Shown: positions 38,804 to 47,919, counted from the first letter of the stretch. The stretch: 49,345 nt of DNA from an uncultured Azospirillum sp. (GCF_946480385.1 NZ_CAMLJP010000040.1:1-49345), one strand, 5' to 3'. Numbers and translations: made by a program. The notes: generated from the letters alone by a model not told the origin.

Positions 38804-40855
38804 TTGCCGGCCCAGTTCCTCCCCACCGCCTGTCCGCACGATTGCCCTAGCACCTGCGCGCTGGAGGTGGAACGTCTCGCCCCCGACCGCATCGGCAAGG
38901 TGCGCGGCGCGGCGGAGAACAGTTACACCGCCGGCGTCATCTGCGCGAAAGTCAGCCGCTATGCCGAGCGGGTGCATTCGCCCGACCGGCTGAAGACACC
39001 CCTGCTGCGCACCGGCCCCAAGGGCTCCGGCCAGTGGAAGGAGATTGGCTGGGACGAGGCGCTGGACCGCATCGCGGATTCCTTCCTGACCGCCGAGCGC
39101 TCCCACGGCGCCGAAGCCGTCTGGCCCTATTTCTACGCCGGCACCATGGGCTTGGTTCAGCGCGGCGCCATCCAGCGCCTTCGCCATGCCAAGGGCTATT
39201 CGCGCCAGACCAGCACGGTCTGCGACACGCCGGCCAACATGGGCTGGCTCGCCGGCTATGGCGACATCCGCGGCACCGATCCGCGCGAGATGGCGGAGAG
39301 CGACCTGATCGTCAACTGGGGCGGCAACCCGGTGGCGACCCAGGTCAACGTGATGACCCATGTCAGCCGGGCCCGTAAAGGCCGCGGCGCCAAGCTGGTC
39401 ACCATTGACCCCTACCGCACCGGCACGGCCGAGGTCTCCGACCTGCACCTGATGCTGCGGCCGGGCACCGACGGCGCGCTGGCCTGCGCGGTGATGCATG
39501 TGCTGTTCCGCGACGGCTACGCCGACCGTGCCTATCTGGCCCGGCTCGCCGCCGGCACCGACCGGCTGGAGGCGCATCTCGCCACCCGCACCCCCGAATG
39601 GGCGGCCGGGATCACCGGCCTGACCGTGGCGGAGATCGAGGAGTTCGCCCGCCTCTACGGCACCACCAAGCGGTCCTACCTGCGCATCGGCTACGGCCTG
39701 TCGCGCGCCCACAATGGCGCCGCCCAGGTTCATGCCGTGTCCTGCCTCCCGGTGGTCACCGGGGCCTGGCAGCACAAGGGCGGCGGCGCGCTGTACTGCT
39801 CGTCCGGCATCTACAAGCTGGACAAGACCCTGTCGGAGGGGCTGGACCGCCTCGACACGTCCGTCCGCAGCTTCGACCAGTCGCGCATCGGTGCGGTGCT
39901 GACCGGCGACCCGCGCGACCTGACCAGCGGCCCGCCGGTGACGGCGATGCTGATCCAGAACACCAACCCGGTGACGATCTGCCCGGATTCCAACCGCGTC
40001 CGCCAAGGCTTCCTGCGCGAGGATCTGTTCGTCGCGGTGCATGAGCAGTTCATGACCGACACGGCCAAGCTGGCCGATCTGGTGATCCCCGCCACCACCT
40101 TCCTGGAGCATGACGACATCTACCGCGGCGGCGGCCAGATGCACATCCTGATCGGCCGCAAGGTGATCGAGCCGCAGCACGAGGCGCGCGAGAACCACTG
40201 GGTCATCTCCGAGGTCGCCCGCCGCGTCGGCGCCGAGCATCCCGGCTTCGGCATGACCGCGCTGGAGATCATCGACGCCATGCTGAAGGCCTCCAACCTG
40301 GGCGACGCGGCGACCCTGACCGAGAACCGCTGGATCGACGCCCAGCCGGATTTCGAGACCTCGCACTTCCTCAACGGCTTCGCCCATCCCGACGACAAGT
40401 TCCGCTTTGCTCCCGACTGGGCGGCGCTCGGCCCCTATGGCGGCATGCCGGAGTTGCCCGACCACATGCCGCCCGGCCGCGATGCCGACGCCGAGCATCC
40501 CTTCCGTCTGGTCACCGCTCCGGCCCGCCAGTTCCTCAACACCTCCTTCACGGAGACGCTGACCGCCCAGAAGCGCGAAGGCCGTCCCACCGCGTTGATC
40601 CACCCGGACGACGCGACGGGCCTGGGCCTCGCCGACGGCGACGCGGTGCGGCTGGGCAACCCGCAGGGCAGCGTGGTGGTCCATGCCAAGCCCTTCGCCG
40701 GCGTGCCGCGCGGCGTGGTGATCGTCGAAGGCATCTGGCCCAACAGCGCCTTCGTCGAAGGCATCGGCATCAACAGCCTGACCTCGCCGGAGCCGATCCC
40801 GCCGGCGGGTGGCGCGGCCTTCCACGACACAGCGGTGTGGATGCGGGCGGCGTAA
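38804..40855 (+). CDS. Molybdopterin-dependent oxidoreductase with N-terminal [4Fe-4S] motif
   Basis: 683 residues with a TTG start; AGAGG lies 6 bases upstream. The N-terminus has CPHDCPSTCALEVERL...GVICAK, the four-cysteine cluster motif of bis-MGD enzymes. Then come RLKTPLLRTGPKGSGQWKEIGWDEALDRIA, the molybdopterin domain with VNWGGNPVATQ and KLVTIDPYRTGTAEV, and a C-terminal dinucleotide-binding domain (PFRLVTAPARQFLNTSFTET, ALIHPDDATGLGLADGDAVRLGNPQGSV). There is no Tat signal, so it is cytoplasmic. A STVCDTPAN Cys lies where DMSO-reductase-family enzymes carry a metal ligand, but assignment is uncertain. No partner subunit is adjacent; the substrate is unknown. Confidence 0.87.
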   Translation: MPAQFLPTACPHDCPSTCALEVERLAPDRIGKVRGAAENSYTAGVICAKVSRYAERVHSPDRLKTPLLRTGPKGSGQWKEIGWDEALDRIADSFLTAERSHGAEAVWPYFYAGTMGLVQRGAIQRLRHAKGYSRQTSTVCDTPANMGWLAGYGDIRGTDPREMAESDLIVNWGGNPVATQVNVMTHVSRARKGRGAKLVTIDPYRTGTAEVSDLHLMLRPGTDGALACAVMHVLFRDGYADRAYLARLAAGTDRLEAHLATRTPEWAAGITGLTVAEIEEFARLYGTTKRSYLRIGYGLSRAHNGAAQVHAVSCLPVVTGAWQHKGGGALYCSSGIYKLDKTLSEGLDRLDTSVRSFDQSRIGAVLTGDPRDLTSGPPVTAMLIQNTNPVTICPDSNRVRQGFLREDLFVAVHEQFMTDTAKLADLVIPATTFLEHDDIYRGGGQMHILIGRKVIEPQHEARENHWVISEVARRVGAEHPGFGMTALEIIDAMLKASNLGDAATLTENRWIDAQPDFETSHFLNGFAHPDDKFRFAPDWAALGPYGGMPELPDHMPPGRDADAEHPFRLVTAPARQFLNTSFTETLTAQKREGRPTALIHPDDATGLGLADGDAVRLGNPQGSVVVHAKPFAGVPRGVVIVEGIWPNSAFVEGIGINSLTSPEPIPPAGGAAFHDTAVWMRAA

Positions 40856-40951
40856 GTCCCCGACATCCCACCCCTGCCCACACCCGCCGTGCGCCGCGCG
40901 TCCATCTCTGCTATGGCTGTACACCCATCCCAGAGACCGTGCAGCACCGCC

Positions 40952-42748
40952 ATGACCGAAGCCGCCGCCTTCCTCAACGTCGCCAACTCCCTGTCCGGCA
41001 AGCGCTGGCAGGCGCGGCCTTGCGACGAGCGGCAGGCGCAGGCGCTCACCCAGGGTCGCGGCCTGCCGGAGATCGTCGGCCGGGTGCTGGCCGCCCGCGG
41101 CGTCACCGACGACACCTGTGAAACCTTCCTGAATCCGACACTGAAGGCGCTGCTGCCCGACCCTTCGCGCTTCCGCGACATGGACCCGGCGGCCGAGCGC
41201 ATCGCGCGGGCCATCCGCGATGGTGAAGCGGTGGCGGTCTTCGGCGATTACGACGTCGACGGCGCCACCTCCGCCGCGCTGCTGCGCCGCTTCTTCCGCT
41301 CGCTCGGCGCCGATATCCGCGTCTATGTCCCCGACCGCATCACCGAAGGCTACGGCCCCAACGCGGCGGCGCTGCTGCGGCTGAAAGGGGAGGGGGTGCG
41401 GCTGGTGGTGACGGTCGATTGCGGCATCTCCGCCTTCGCCGCCCTGGAAGCCGCAGCCGACGCCGGGCTGGAGGTCGTCGTGCTCGACCACCACGCCGCC
41501 GAACCACGCCTGCCGCCCGCCGTCGCCCTGGTCAACCCCAACCGGCTGGACGAGGACGGCGCCTATCGCACGCTCTGCGCCGCCGGCGTCACCTTCATCA
41601 CCATCGTCGCCGTTAACCGCGCGCTGCGTCAGTCCGGCTTCTACAGCGACCGGCCGGAACCCAACCTGATGGAGTGGCTCGACCTCGTCGCCCTCGGCAC
41701 GGTGTGCGACGTGGTTCCCCTGACCGGCCTGAACCGCGCGCTGGTGGCGCAGGGGCTGAAGGTGATGGCGCGCCGCGCCAACCCCGGCCTCGCCGCCCTG
41801 TCCGACGTGGCGGGGGTTAAGGAGAAGCCCGACGCCTACCATGCCGGCTATGTCCTCGGCCCGCGCGTGAATGCCGGCGGCCGGGTGGGCGCGTCCGACC
41901 TCGGCGCCCGCCTGCTCTCAACCGACGACCCCATCGAGGCGATGGAACTGGCCCAGCGGCTGGAAGGCCACAACGCCGAACGCCGCACCATCGAGCAAGC
42001 GGTTCTCGACGAGGCGCTGGAGCGCGTCGCCGCCGAGGCCGGACGCGAGACCGATCTGGTCTTCGTCACTGGGGTCGGCTGGCACCCCGGAGTCATCGGC
42101 ATCGTCGCCGCCCGCCTGAAGGAGCGCTACAGCCGCCCGGCCTGCGTCGTCGCCCTGGAGGAAACCGCCGACGGCACCGTCATCGGCAAGGCGTCCGGTC
42201 GTTCTGTCCGCGGCGTCGACCTGGGGTCCGCGGTGATCGCCGCCCGCCAGGAGGGATTGCTGCTCGCCGGTGGCGGCCACCGCATGGCGGCGGGCTTCAC
42301 CGTGGCCGGCGACAAGATCGACGCGTTGCGCGACTTCCTGCACAGCCGCATCTCCGAACAGGTGGCATCCGCCCCGCTGGTGCCGACGCTGGAACTGGAC
42401 GGCGCGCTGTCGGTCGGCGGCGCCAGCGTTGGTCTGGTGACCATGCTCGACAAGCTTGGCCCCTACGGCACCGGCAATTCCGAACCCCGCTTCGCCATCG
42501 CCGACGCCCGCGTCGTGCGTGCCGACGTGGTTGGCGCCAACCATGTCCGCTGCATCCTGCAGGGCAATGACGGCGCCCGGCTGAAGGCCATCGCGTTCCG
42601 CGCGCTGGACAGCGACATGGGCCAGGCCCTGCTGACCGGCCGAGGAACGCCCTTCCACCTCGCCGGCGTTCTGCGCATCGACCGCTGGAACGGGTCCGAG
42701 GGCGTGCAGTTGCTGATCGACGACGCCGCGCCCGCGCGCTCCGTCTGA
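40952..42748 (+). CDS. recJ: Single-stranded-DNA-specific exonuclease RecJ
   Basis: 598 residues from MTEAAAFLNV; an ATG at 40913 is in frame, but neither start has a strong ribosome site. RecJ degrades single-stranded DNA 5'-3' in recombination and mismatch repair. DHH phosphoesterase motifs: VFGDYDVDGATSAALL, VVTVDCGISAF, VVVLDHHAAEP and LVALGTVCDVVPLTGLNR. DHHA1 domain: GVGWHPGVIGIVAARLKERYSRP and LLLAGGGHRMAAGFTV. The C-terminal OB-fold is present (GPYGTGNSEPRFAI). Length is normal. Confidence 0.94.
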   Translation: MTEAAAFLNVANSLSGKRWQARPCDERQAQALTQGRGLPEIVGRVLAARGVTDDTCETFLNPTLKALLPDPSRFRDMDPAAERIARAIRDGEAVAVFGDYDVDGATSAALLRRFFRSLGADIRVYVPDRITEGYGPNAAALLRLKGEGVRLVVTVDCGISAFAALEAAADAGLEVVVLDHHAAEPRLPPAVALVNPNRLDEDGAYRTLCAAGVTFITIVAVNRALRQSGFYSDRPEPNLMEWLDLVALGTVCDVVPLTGLNRALVAQGLKVMARRANPGLAALSDVAGVKEKPDAYHAGYVLGPRVNAGGRVGASDLGARLLSTDDPIEAMELAQRLEGHNAERRTIEQAVLDEALERVAAEAGRETDLVFVTGVGWHPGVIGIVAARLKERYSRPACVVALEETADGTVIGKASGRSVRGVDLGSAVIAARQEGLLLAGGGHRMAAGFTVAGDKIDALRDFLHSRISEQVASAPLVPTLELDGALSVGGASVGLVTMLDKLGPYGTGNSEPRFAIADARVVRADVVGANHVRCILQGNDGARLKAIAFRALDSDMGQALLTGRGTPFHLAGVLRIDRWNGSEGVQLLIDDAAPARSV

Positions 42749-42809
42749 GTGTTCGCAGGACGCCGGGTGGGCAGGGCGCAAAAAAGTATCGGAGGATGCG
42801 AAAAAGCGC

Positions 42810-42838
42810 TTGCGCTCCCCGCCTCCGATCTTTAGAAA
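42810..42838 (+). promoter_or_regulatory. Sigma-70-type promoter of tRNA-Glu
   Basis: TTGCGC (42810-42815), a 17-base spacer and TAGAAA (42833-42838) end 20 bases before the mature tRNA. The region is AT-richer than its flanks. Confidence 0.55.
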
Positions 42839-42857
42839 GCGCGTCACCGCGAACGAC

Positions 42858-42933
<76 letters not shown>

Positions 42934-42954
42934 CTCTCTCGGTTCAGAAAAAAA

Positions 42955-42984
42955 GCCGGCCAGAAATGGCGCGGCATTTTTTGT
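42955..42984 (+). terminator. Intrinsic terminator of tRNA-Glu
   Basis: The stem GCCGGCCA/TGGCGCGGC (one bulged base) closes a GAAA tetraloop and is followed by six T. It separates the tRNA from the toxin cassette, which therefore needs its own promoter. Confidence 0.85.
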
Positions 42985-43070
42985 TTTGCATCTGCTGATC
43001 GCGACCTGCGGCGCCCAGTCGCTGGTTGGCAGAGCGGTCGTCCGCTGTGGACGAGTTGAGCCGATACCGG

Positions 43071-43099
43071 TTGTTGCGGGGGTTGCGATCCGCTACTCT
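43071..43099 (+). promoter_or_regulatory. Candidate promoter of the toxin cassette
   Basis: TTGTTG (43071-43076), a 17-base spacer and TACTCT (43094-43099) lie 40 bases before the ATG of the first cassette gene. They are consensus-like only in part. Confidence 0.35.
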
Positions 43100-43138
43100 C
43101 GATACGCCTCCTGTGGTTTCAATGCCGGTGCGCAAATC

Positions 43139-43834
43139 ATGCTGGTCGTCGGAGAAAGCCAGAAAGCATTTTTCGATGCGATGGCCGGCACTGAGTTCGC
43201 AAATCAGTTGGATGCCCATCTCAGCGCACGTCAGCCAGGCTATCTGCCGCGTTTCCCCGCGCAGTCGCGCAAGTTGCTTGTGGGCAATATGATGGCTCGG
43301 GCGCAGCGCTATGGCCTGACCTGGAAATCGACGATCACACTGTTCTGCGACCTCATGCAGTCGGCAGCTCCCAATTTCGATCGACATCCCCGAATCCAGG
43401 ATGCGCTGGCTGGCGGAACAGCTGATCCCGATGTGCGGATGCGTTCGCTTCCTGCACGGGTGCCTGCGGCGGTATGGGACGAGATTGCCGGCCAGCGGGT
43501 CGATCTGCCGCTCTATGTTGCTCCCGACCTCGATGATCGGCCGTTGGTGGATCGGGTCGCCCATGCGCTGCCCATCGTGCTGTGGGATCACATCGCCCCT
43601 GCTGCGGCCCATGATGTCGCCCTTTGGGCGATGAAGGCTGCCGCCAGTCTGGGGCTCGATGGTCTCGATGATGCTCCGCTCGCCGTTGCGGCGATGCAGG
43701 TTTTCTACTTGGCGGCATCGCCCGGGAAGAAGCCCGACTGGCTGGCCGACGTCCGCGATCCTGCCCTGCCGCCCAAGGTTCGGCTGGAGCTGCTGCGATT
43801 GAAGATCTCGCTCGACCACGGGCGGCGGGTTTAG
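43139..43834 (+). CDS. Accessory protein of a type VI-like toxin cassette
   Basis: 231 residues from MLVVGESQKAFFDAM; the 51 codons upstream in frame look random. Residues ~1-80 match a pattern I associate with small proteins encoded beside type VI secretion toxins: an F...M...F...L..HL start, then a region like NMMARAQRYGLTWKSTITLFCDLMQSAAPNFDRHP. Those proteins are suspected chaperones or adaptors; none is named here. The C-terminal half is unassigned but has LPLYVAPDLDDRPLVDRVAHALP. The stop is 2 bases before the toxin start, so the genes are co-translated. Assignment rests on pattern memory and context. Confidence 0.62.
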   Translation: MLVVGESQKAFFDAMAGTEFANQLDAHLSARQPGYLPRFPAQSRKLLVGNMMARAQRYGLTWKSTITLFCDLMQSAAPNFDRHPRIQDALAGGTADPDVRMRSLPARVPAAVWDEIAGQRVDLPLYVAPDLDDRPLVDRVAHALPIVLWDHIAPAAAHDVALWAMKAAASLGLDGLDDAPLAVAAMQVFYLAASPGKKPDWLADVRDPALPPKVRLELLRLKISLDHGRRV

Positions 43835-43836
43835 CC

Positions 43837-44814
43837 ATGGGTGTGTTCGACTCCATCGGCAGTGTCGTAGCTGGCGCGGCGGACGTCGGCAAGGGAGTCG
43901 CAAAGGGCGCCGGCAAGGCCCTGTGGTCGACGGGCGAGGGGGCGGTCGATCTCGCCAGGGCGGGATATGCCCTCGCAACCGATGCGGAGGCCCGTTCACG
44001 GGCCTATGACGCCGGCCGGCGCATTGCGGGTTCGGTCGCCGGCTATGCGGACAAGGCCGTGGATGATCCGGCCATTCTCCTGCGCGATATGAAGGGCAAG
44101 GCGCTCGAAGCCTATACGGCAGCGGAGGAATTCCGGGCCAATGCCACCCCCGAACAATGGGGCGAACTGGTCGGCGGCGGTGCGGTGGAGGCGGGACTGC
44201 TGCTGCTGCCCGCCACCAAGGTCGGCAAGTTGGGCAAGCTCGGCGATGAGGTGGCCGATACCGTCCGGGCCGTCGACAAGATCGAGGATGTCGCGCCGAC
44301 GGGGACCCGGCCTTGTCCGAAGGCCATTCCGCCGATCGTCGAGACGGAGACGGTTGGCAGGAACACGGCGACCTGGACCTTGGACGAACGGGGACGGGCG
44401 ACGAGCGTCAGGGCAAAGCTGTCCGAGTTGGCTGGTGAGTCTCGGTCCTCTGCCGAAAAGAAGATGCAAGGTTTGGTCGGCAAGGAAGGCATTGCAGGCG
44501 ATGAGGGCGGGCATCTGATCGGTCACCGCTTCATGGGTGATCAGGGCTTGAAGAACCTGTTTCCCCAGAATGCGAACTTGAACAAGAGCGCATATAAGAA
44601 ACTCGAGAATGAATGGGCCGACTGGATCGACAGCGGGTATGAGGTTAATGTCGAGATCGATCTGTATCCGCCCGGAGAAAAACGCCCGGACAATATATCG
44701 GTTCATTATAAGGTTGTGGATCCCAAGACTGGGGATGAACTGCTTTCGGATGGGAAGGATTTTCCGAACAAGGCGGGACAAGTCTATAATCGGGTTCCTC
44801 GAAGCGATATGTAG
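43837..44814 (+). CDS. Polymorphic toxin with C-terminal DNA/RNA non-specific endonuclease domain
   Basis: 325 residues. Residues ~1-145 are an Ala/Gly-rich amphipathic region (GSVVAGAADVGKGVAKGAGK, later GELVGGGAVEAGLLLLPATK) of the kind that precedes toxin tips in secreted polymorphic toxins. Residues ~180-325 resemble the Endonuclea_NS_2 domain: TWTLDERGRATSVRAKL, DEGGHLIGHRF with likely catalytic H226, LKNLFPQNANLNKSAYKKLENEW, and the C-terminal strand pair VNVEIDLYPP/ISVHYKVVDP. It would cut nucleic acid in a rival or sibling cell unless neutralised. GC content falls in the C-terminal half. No PAAR, VgrG, LXG or signal-peptide sequence is seen, so the export route is not shown. Confidence 0.78.
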   Translation: MGVFDSIGSVVAGAADVGKGVAKGAGKALWSTGEGAVDLARAGYALATDAEARSRAYDAGRRIAGSVAGYADKAVDDPAILLRDMKGKALEAYTAAEEFRANATPEQWGELVGGGAVEAGLLLLPATKVGKLGKLGDEVADTVRAVDKIEDVAPTGTRPCPKAIPPIVETETVGRNTATWTLDERGRATSVRAKLSELAGESRSSAEKKMQGLVGKEGIAGDEGGHLIGHRFMGDQGLKNLFPQNANLNKSAYKKLENEWADWIDSGYEVNVEIDLYPPGEKRPDNISVHYKVVDPKTGDELLSDGKDFPNKAGQVYNRVPRSDM

Positions 44815-44828
44815 GATTGGGGGTCGAC

Positions 44829-45212
44829 ATGGATCGAAAAACAGAGCTGGTGGTTCTGATCTGTCGGGAGATCGCGGGATGTTCCGATCTTGAACCGATC
44901 GATTGGGACGCCGTGTCGCTGGTGATCGAGGTTGAAGATGAGGCGGTCTCCAACAAGGGGTTTGCCTATCTCGCCGACGCCGGGATCAAGCCGTTTTCGG
45001 TTCGCAGCCGGCAATTCTATGACTATTGCCGGGAATTGCCGGCTGTGATGCAGGTCGTCGGCGAAGAACCCTGGAAGGAATGCCTCGTTCAAATTCGCCG
45101 GGCCGATGGCGAGATCAAAATCGATTTCAATTATGATCAAGCTCCACGATGGGCCATCACGCCGCGGACTCTGGTGCGCATGCGCGAGGAATTGAGGCCG
45201 GTGTTCGACTGA
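44829..45212 (+). CDS. YezG-like immunity protein
   Basis: 127 residues from MDRKTELVVL with GGGGG just upstream. A start 12 bases earlier (TTG) is possible. The pattern ELVVLICREIAGCSDLEPIDWDAVSLVIEVEDE and the C-terminal NYDQAPRWAITPRTLVRMREELRPVF resemble the YezG family (DUF600), the immunity proteins of the Bacillus LXG DNase YeeF, consistent with the DNase domain of the neighbour. It lies 14 bases after the toxin stop. Composition is AT-richer than the flanking housekeeping genes. A hairpin at 45245-45271 follows. Confidence 0.72.
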   Translation: MDRKTELVVLICREIAGCSDLEPIDWDAVSLVIEVEDEAVSNKGFAYLADAGIKPFSVRSRQFYDYCRELPAVMQVVGEEPWKECLVQIRRADGEIKIDFNYDQAPRWAITPRTLVRMREELRPVFD

Positions 45213-45244
45213 CGCTTTGTGGAAGCCGGGCTTGCCTTTCCCCG

Positions 45245-45271
45245 CCGATTGGGCCAAGTGAGGCCCATCGG
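45245..45271. terminator. Stem-loop after the toxin cassette
   Basis: CCGAT-T-GGGCC (45245-45255) pairs with GGCCCATCGG (45262-45271) with one bulged T and a 6-base loop. It has no T run. It lies 33 bases after the immunity gene and 22 bases before dusA. Confidence 0.35.
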
Positions 45272-45292
45272 TTACGTATCGGCTGCCGCAGC

Positions 45293-46300
45293 ATGTCCAT
45301 TCCCACCTCCACGATTCCCCTCAGCGTCGCCCCGATGATGGATTGGACCGACCGGCATTGCCGGTACTTCCACCGTCTGCTGTCGCACTCGACCCTGCTC
45401 TATACCGAGATGGTGACCACCGGCGCCGTGCTGCATGGCGACCGCGAGCGGCTGCTGGGCTTCGACGCGGCGGAGCATCCGGTCGCGCTCCAACTCGGCG
45501 GGTCGGACCCGGCGGACCTCGCCGCCTGCGCCCGCATCGCGGAGGAGTGGGGCTATGACGAGGTCAACCTGAACGTCGGTTGCCCCAGCGACCGCGTGCA
45601 GTCCGGCCGCTTCGGCGCCTGCCTGATGGCGGATCCCGATCTGGTGGCCCGGCTGGTCGGTGCCATGCGCGACGCCGTGTCGATCCCCGTCACCGTCAAG
45701 TCGCGCATCGCCATCGACGAGATGGAGGAATGGCCGACGCTGGACCATTTCATCCGCACCGTCTCCGCCGCCGGCTGCACCCACTTCATCGTCCATGCCC
45801 GCAAGGCGTGGCTGAAGGGCCTCAGCCCCAAGGAGAACCGGGACATCCCGCCGCTGCGCTACGACCTCGTTCACCGGCTGAAGGCGGACTATCCGCAACT
45901 GACCATCGCCATCAACGGCGGGATCAAGACGCTGGACGAGGCGGAGGAGCATCTCGGCAAGCTCGACAGCGTGATGATCGGCCGCGCCGCCTACGAGACG
46001 CCCTATCTGCTGGCCGATGCCGACCGCCGCCTGATGGGTGGGGAGGCCGGTCCCGACCGCCATGCGGTAATCGAGGCGATGCTGCCCTACATCGAGGCGC
46101 GCATGGCGCGCGGCACGCCGCTGTCCAGCATCACCCGCCACATGCTGGGCCTGTTCCAGGGCCTGCCCGGCGCCCGTGCCTACCGCCGTCACATCGCCGA
46201 GAACGCCCACCGTCCCGGCGCCGGCCCGGAAGTGCTGGAACGCGCCGCGTCCCTGGTGCGCCGGCGCGGTGCCGATGAGATGGTGGAGGAGGCCGCGTGA
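45293..46300 (+). CDS. dusA: tRNA-dihydrouridine synthase DusA
   Basis: 335 residues from MSIPTSTIPL; the upstream in-frame part overlaps the immunity gene and is not family-like. DusA is an FMN enzyme that reduces U20/U20a in the D-loop of tRNAs. Landmarks: SVAPMMDWTDRHCRYFHRLLS, LYTEMVTTGAVLHGDRERLL, NLNVGCPSDRVQSGRFGACLM (active-site Cys in GCPS), HFIVHARKAWLKGLSPKENR and INGGIKTLDEAEEHL. It lies downstream of a tRNA gene and the toxin cassette. The C-terminal helical domain ends EEAA. Confidence 0.95.
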   Translation: MSIPTSTIPLSVAPMMDWTDRHCRYFHRLLSHSTLLYTEMVTTGAVLHGDRERLLGFDAAEHPVALQLGGSDPADLAACARIAEEWGYDEVNLNVGCPSDRVQSGRFGACLMADPDLVARLVGAMRDAVSIPVTVKSRIAIDEMEEWPTLDHFIRTVSAAGCTHFIVHARKAWLKGLSPKENRDIPPLRYDLVHRLKADYPQLTIAINGGIKTLDEAEEHLGKLDSVMIGRAAYETPYLLADADRRLMGGEAGPDRHAVIEAMLPYIEARMARGTPLSSITRHMLGLFQGLPGARAYRRHIAENAHRPGAGPEVLERAASLVRRRGADEMVEEAA

Positions 46301-46313
46301 AAGGCTCCGGCCC

Positions 46314-46371
46314 GGATGGAACACTGAACACCCCCGGAAAACTGTTCCACGGCGTTCCAAACGTTCCATCC
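46314..46371. repeat. GTTCCA iterons and flanking inverted repeat upstream of thrC
   Basis: Three GTTCCA copies (46344-46349, 46354-46359, 46363-46368) are spaced by 4 and 3 bases, and the complement TGGAAC occurs at 46317-46322. GGATGGAAC (46314-46322) and GTTCCATCC (46363-46371) form a 9-bp inverted repeat around a 40-base loop. It starts 13 bases after the dusA stop. It could be an operator array or a structured RNA leader or terminator. Confidence 0.45.
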
Positions 46372-46497
46372 TCGGCCATTGGACGGCTTTGACCCGACGC
46401 CCCAACCGGACGGAATATGCGCCGTGCGTCCCGCACCGCTTGCGTGCGGGCAGGGTCCTCGCTAACTATGCCCACTTCATCGGACGGAGTGTAAGCG

Positions 46498-47919
46498 GTG
46501 CGGTACGTCAGCACGCGGGGCGCGGCCCCGGTCTTGGGTTTCGAGGAGGTCCTTCTTGCCGGGCTGGCGCGCGACGGCGGCCTCTATGTACCGGAGACCT
46601 GGCCGCGATTCACGGCCGACGACATCCGCGCCATGCGCGGGCTGCCCTACAGCGAGATCGCCGTCCGCGTGATGCTGCCCTTCCTGGGCGGCGCCATCGC
46701 CGAGGACGAGTTCCGCGCCATCGTCTGTGACGCCTATGCCAGCTTCGACCATGCCGCGGTGACTCCGCTGGTGCAGGTCGACCCGACCACCTGGGTGCTG
46801 GAGCTGTTCCACGGACCGACCCTGGCCTTCAAGGACGTGGCGCTGCAACTGCTCGGCCGCCTGTTCGACCATGTGCTGGCCAAGCGCGGGCAGCGGGTGA
46901 CCATCGTCGGCGCCACCTCCGGCGACACCGGCTCGGCCGCCATCGAGGCCTGCCGCGATCGCCAGAACGTCGACATCTTCATCCTGCACCCCAAGGGCCG
47001 CACGTCCGAGGTGCAGCGCCGGCAGATGACCAGCGTGCTGTCGTCCAACGTCCACAACATCGCGCTGGACGGCACCTTCGACGACTGCCAGGACCTCGTG
47101 AAGGCGATGTTCAACGACGGCGCCTTCCGCGACCGGATGGGGCTGTCGGCGGTGAACTCGATCAACTGGGCTCGCATCATGGCCCAGATCGTCTATTATT
47201 TCACCGCCGCGGTGGCGCTGGGCGCCCCCGACCGCAAGCTGGCCTTCACCGTGCCGACCGGCAATTTCGGCAACGTCTATGCCGCCTATGGCGCCCGCGC
47301 CATGGGGCTGCCGGTGGAGACGCTGGTGGTCGGGTCCAACAGCAACGACATCCTGGCGCGCTTTTTCGCCAGCGGGAGCATGGTCGCGGCGCCCGTCGTG
47401 CCTACCTTGTCTCCCAGCATGGACATCCAGATCTCTTCCAACTTCGAACGGCTGCTGTTCGACCTGCTCGACCGCGACGGCACCGCGGTGACGGAGGCGC
47501 TGAACCGCTTCCGTGCCGAGGGCAAGTTCGCGGTGACCGACGCGCAGCTCGCCCGCGCGCTGGCCGTCTTCTCCGGCCACCGGGTGGACGAGGCCGCCAC
47601 CATGGCGACCATCGCCGACGTCTGGAAGGGCAGCCTCTATCTGCTCGACCCGCACACGGCGGTCGGCATCGGGGCGGCCAAGGCCGCGGTTGCGGCCGGC
47701 CGGGTCGATCCGTCCGTTCCGATGGTGGTTCTCGCCACCGCCCATCCCGCCAAGTTCCCCGACGCGGTGGAAAAGGCGACCGGCCGCCGGCCGGACCTGC
47801 CGCCGCGTCTGTCCGATCTTTATGTGCGCGAGGAGCGCCTGTCCGAACTGCCGAACGATCTGGCGGCGGTTCAGGACTTCGTCATCGCGCGCGCCCGCGC
47901 CGCCCAGGAGGCCGCATGA
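46498..47919 (+). CDS. thrC: Threonine synthase ThrC
   Basis: 473 residues with a GTG start and GGAG 8 bases upstream. It is a PLP enzyme converting O-phosphohomoserine to threonine. It has the N-terminal MRYVSTRGAAPVLGFEEVLLAGLARDGGLYVPE, the PLP lysine in GPTLAFKDVALQLL, GATSGDTGSAAIEACRDR, QMTSVLSSNVHNIALDGTFDDCQ, and VPTGNFGNVYAAYGARAMGLP (phosphate-binding Asn/Gly loop). It is the long form with ~45 residues more than E. coli ThrC. The 197-bp gap before it carries GTTCCA repeats. It is coupled to the downstream peptidase gene by ATGA. Confidence 0.96.
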   Translation: MRYVSTRGAAPVLGFEEVLLAGLARDGGLYVPETWPRFTADDIRAMRGLPYSEIAVRVMLPFLGGAIAEDEFRAIVCDAYASFDHAAVTPLVQVDPTTWVLELFHGPTLAFKDVALQLLGRLFDHVLAKRGQRVTIVGATSGDTGSAAIEACRDRQNVDIFILHPKGRTSEVQRRQMTSVLSSNVHNIALDGTFDDCQDLVKAMFNDGAFRDRMGLSAVNSINWARIMAQIVYYFTAAVALGAPDRKLAFTVPTGNFGNVYAAYGARAMGLPVETLVVGSNSNDILARFFASGSMVAAPVVPTLSPSMDIQISSNFERLLFDLLDRDGTAVTEALNRFRAEGKFAVTDAQLARALAVFSGHRVDEAATMATIADVWKGSLYLLDPHTAVGIGAAKAAVAAGRVDPSVPMVVLATAHPAKFPDAVEKATGRRPDLPPRLSDLYVREERLSELPNDLAAVQDFVIARARAAQEAA

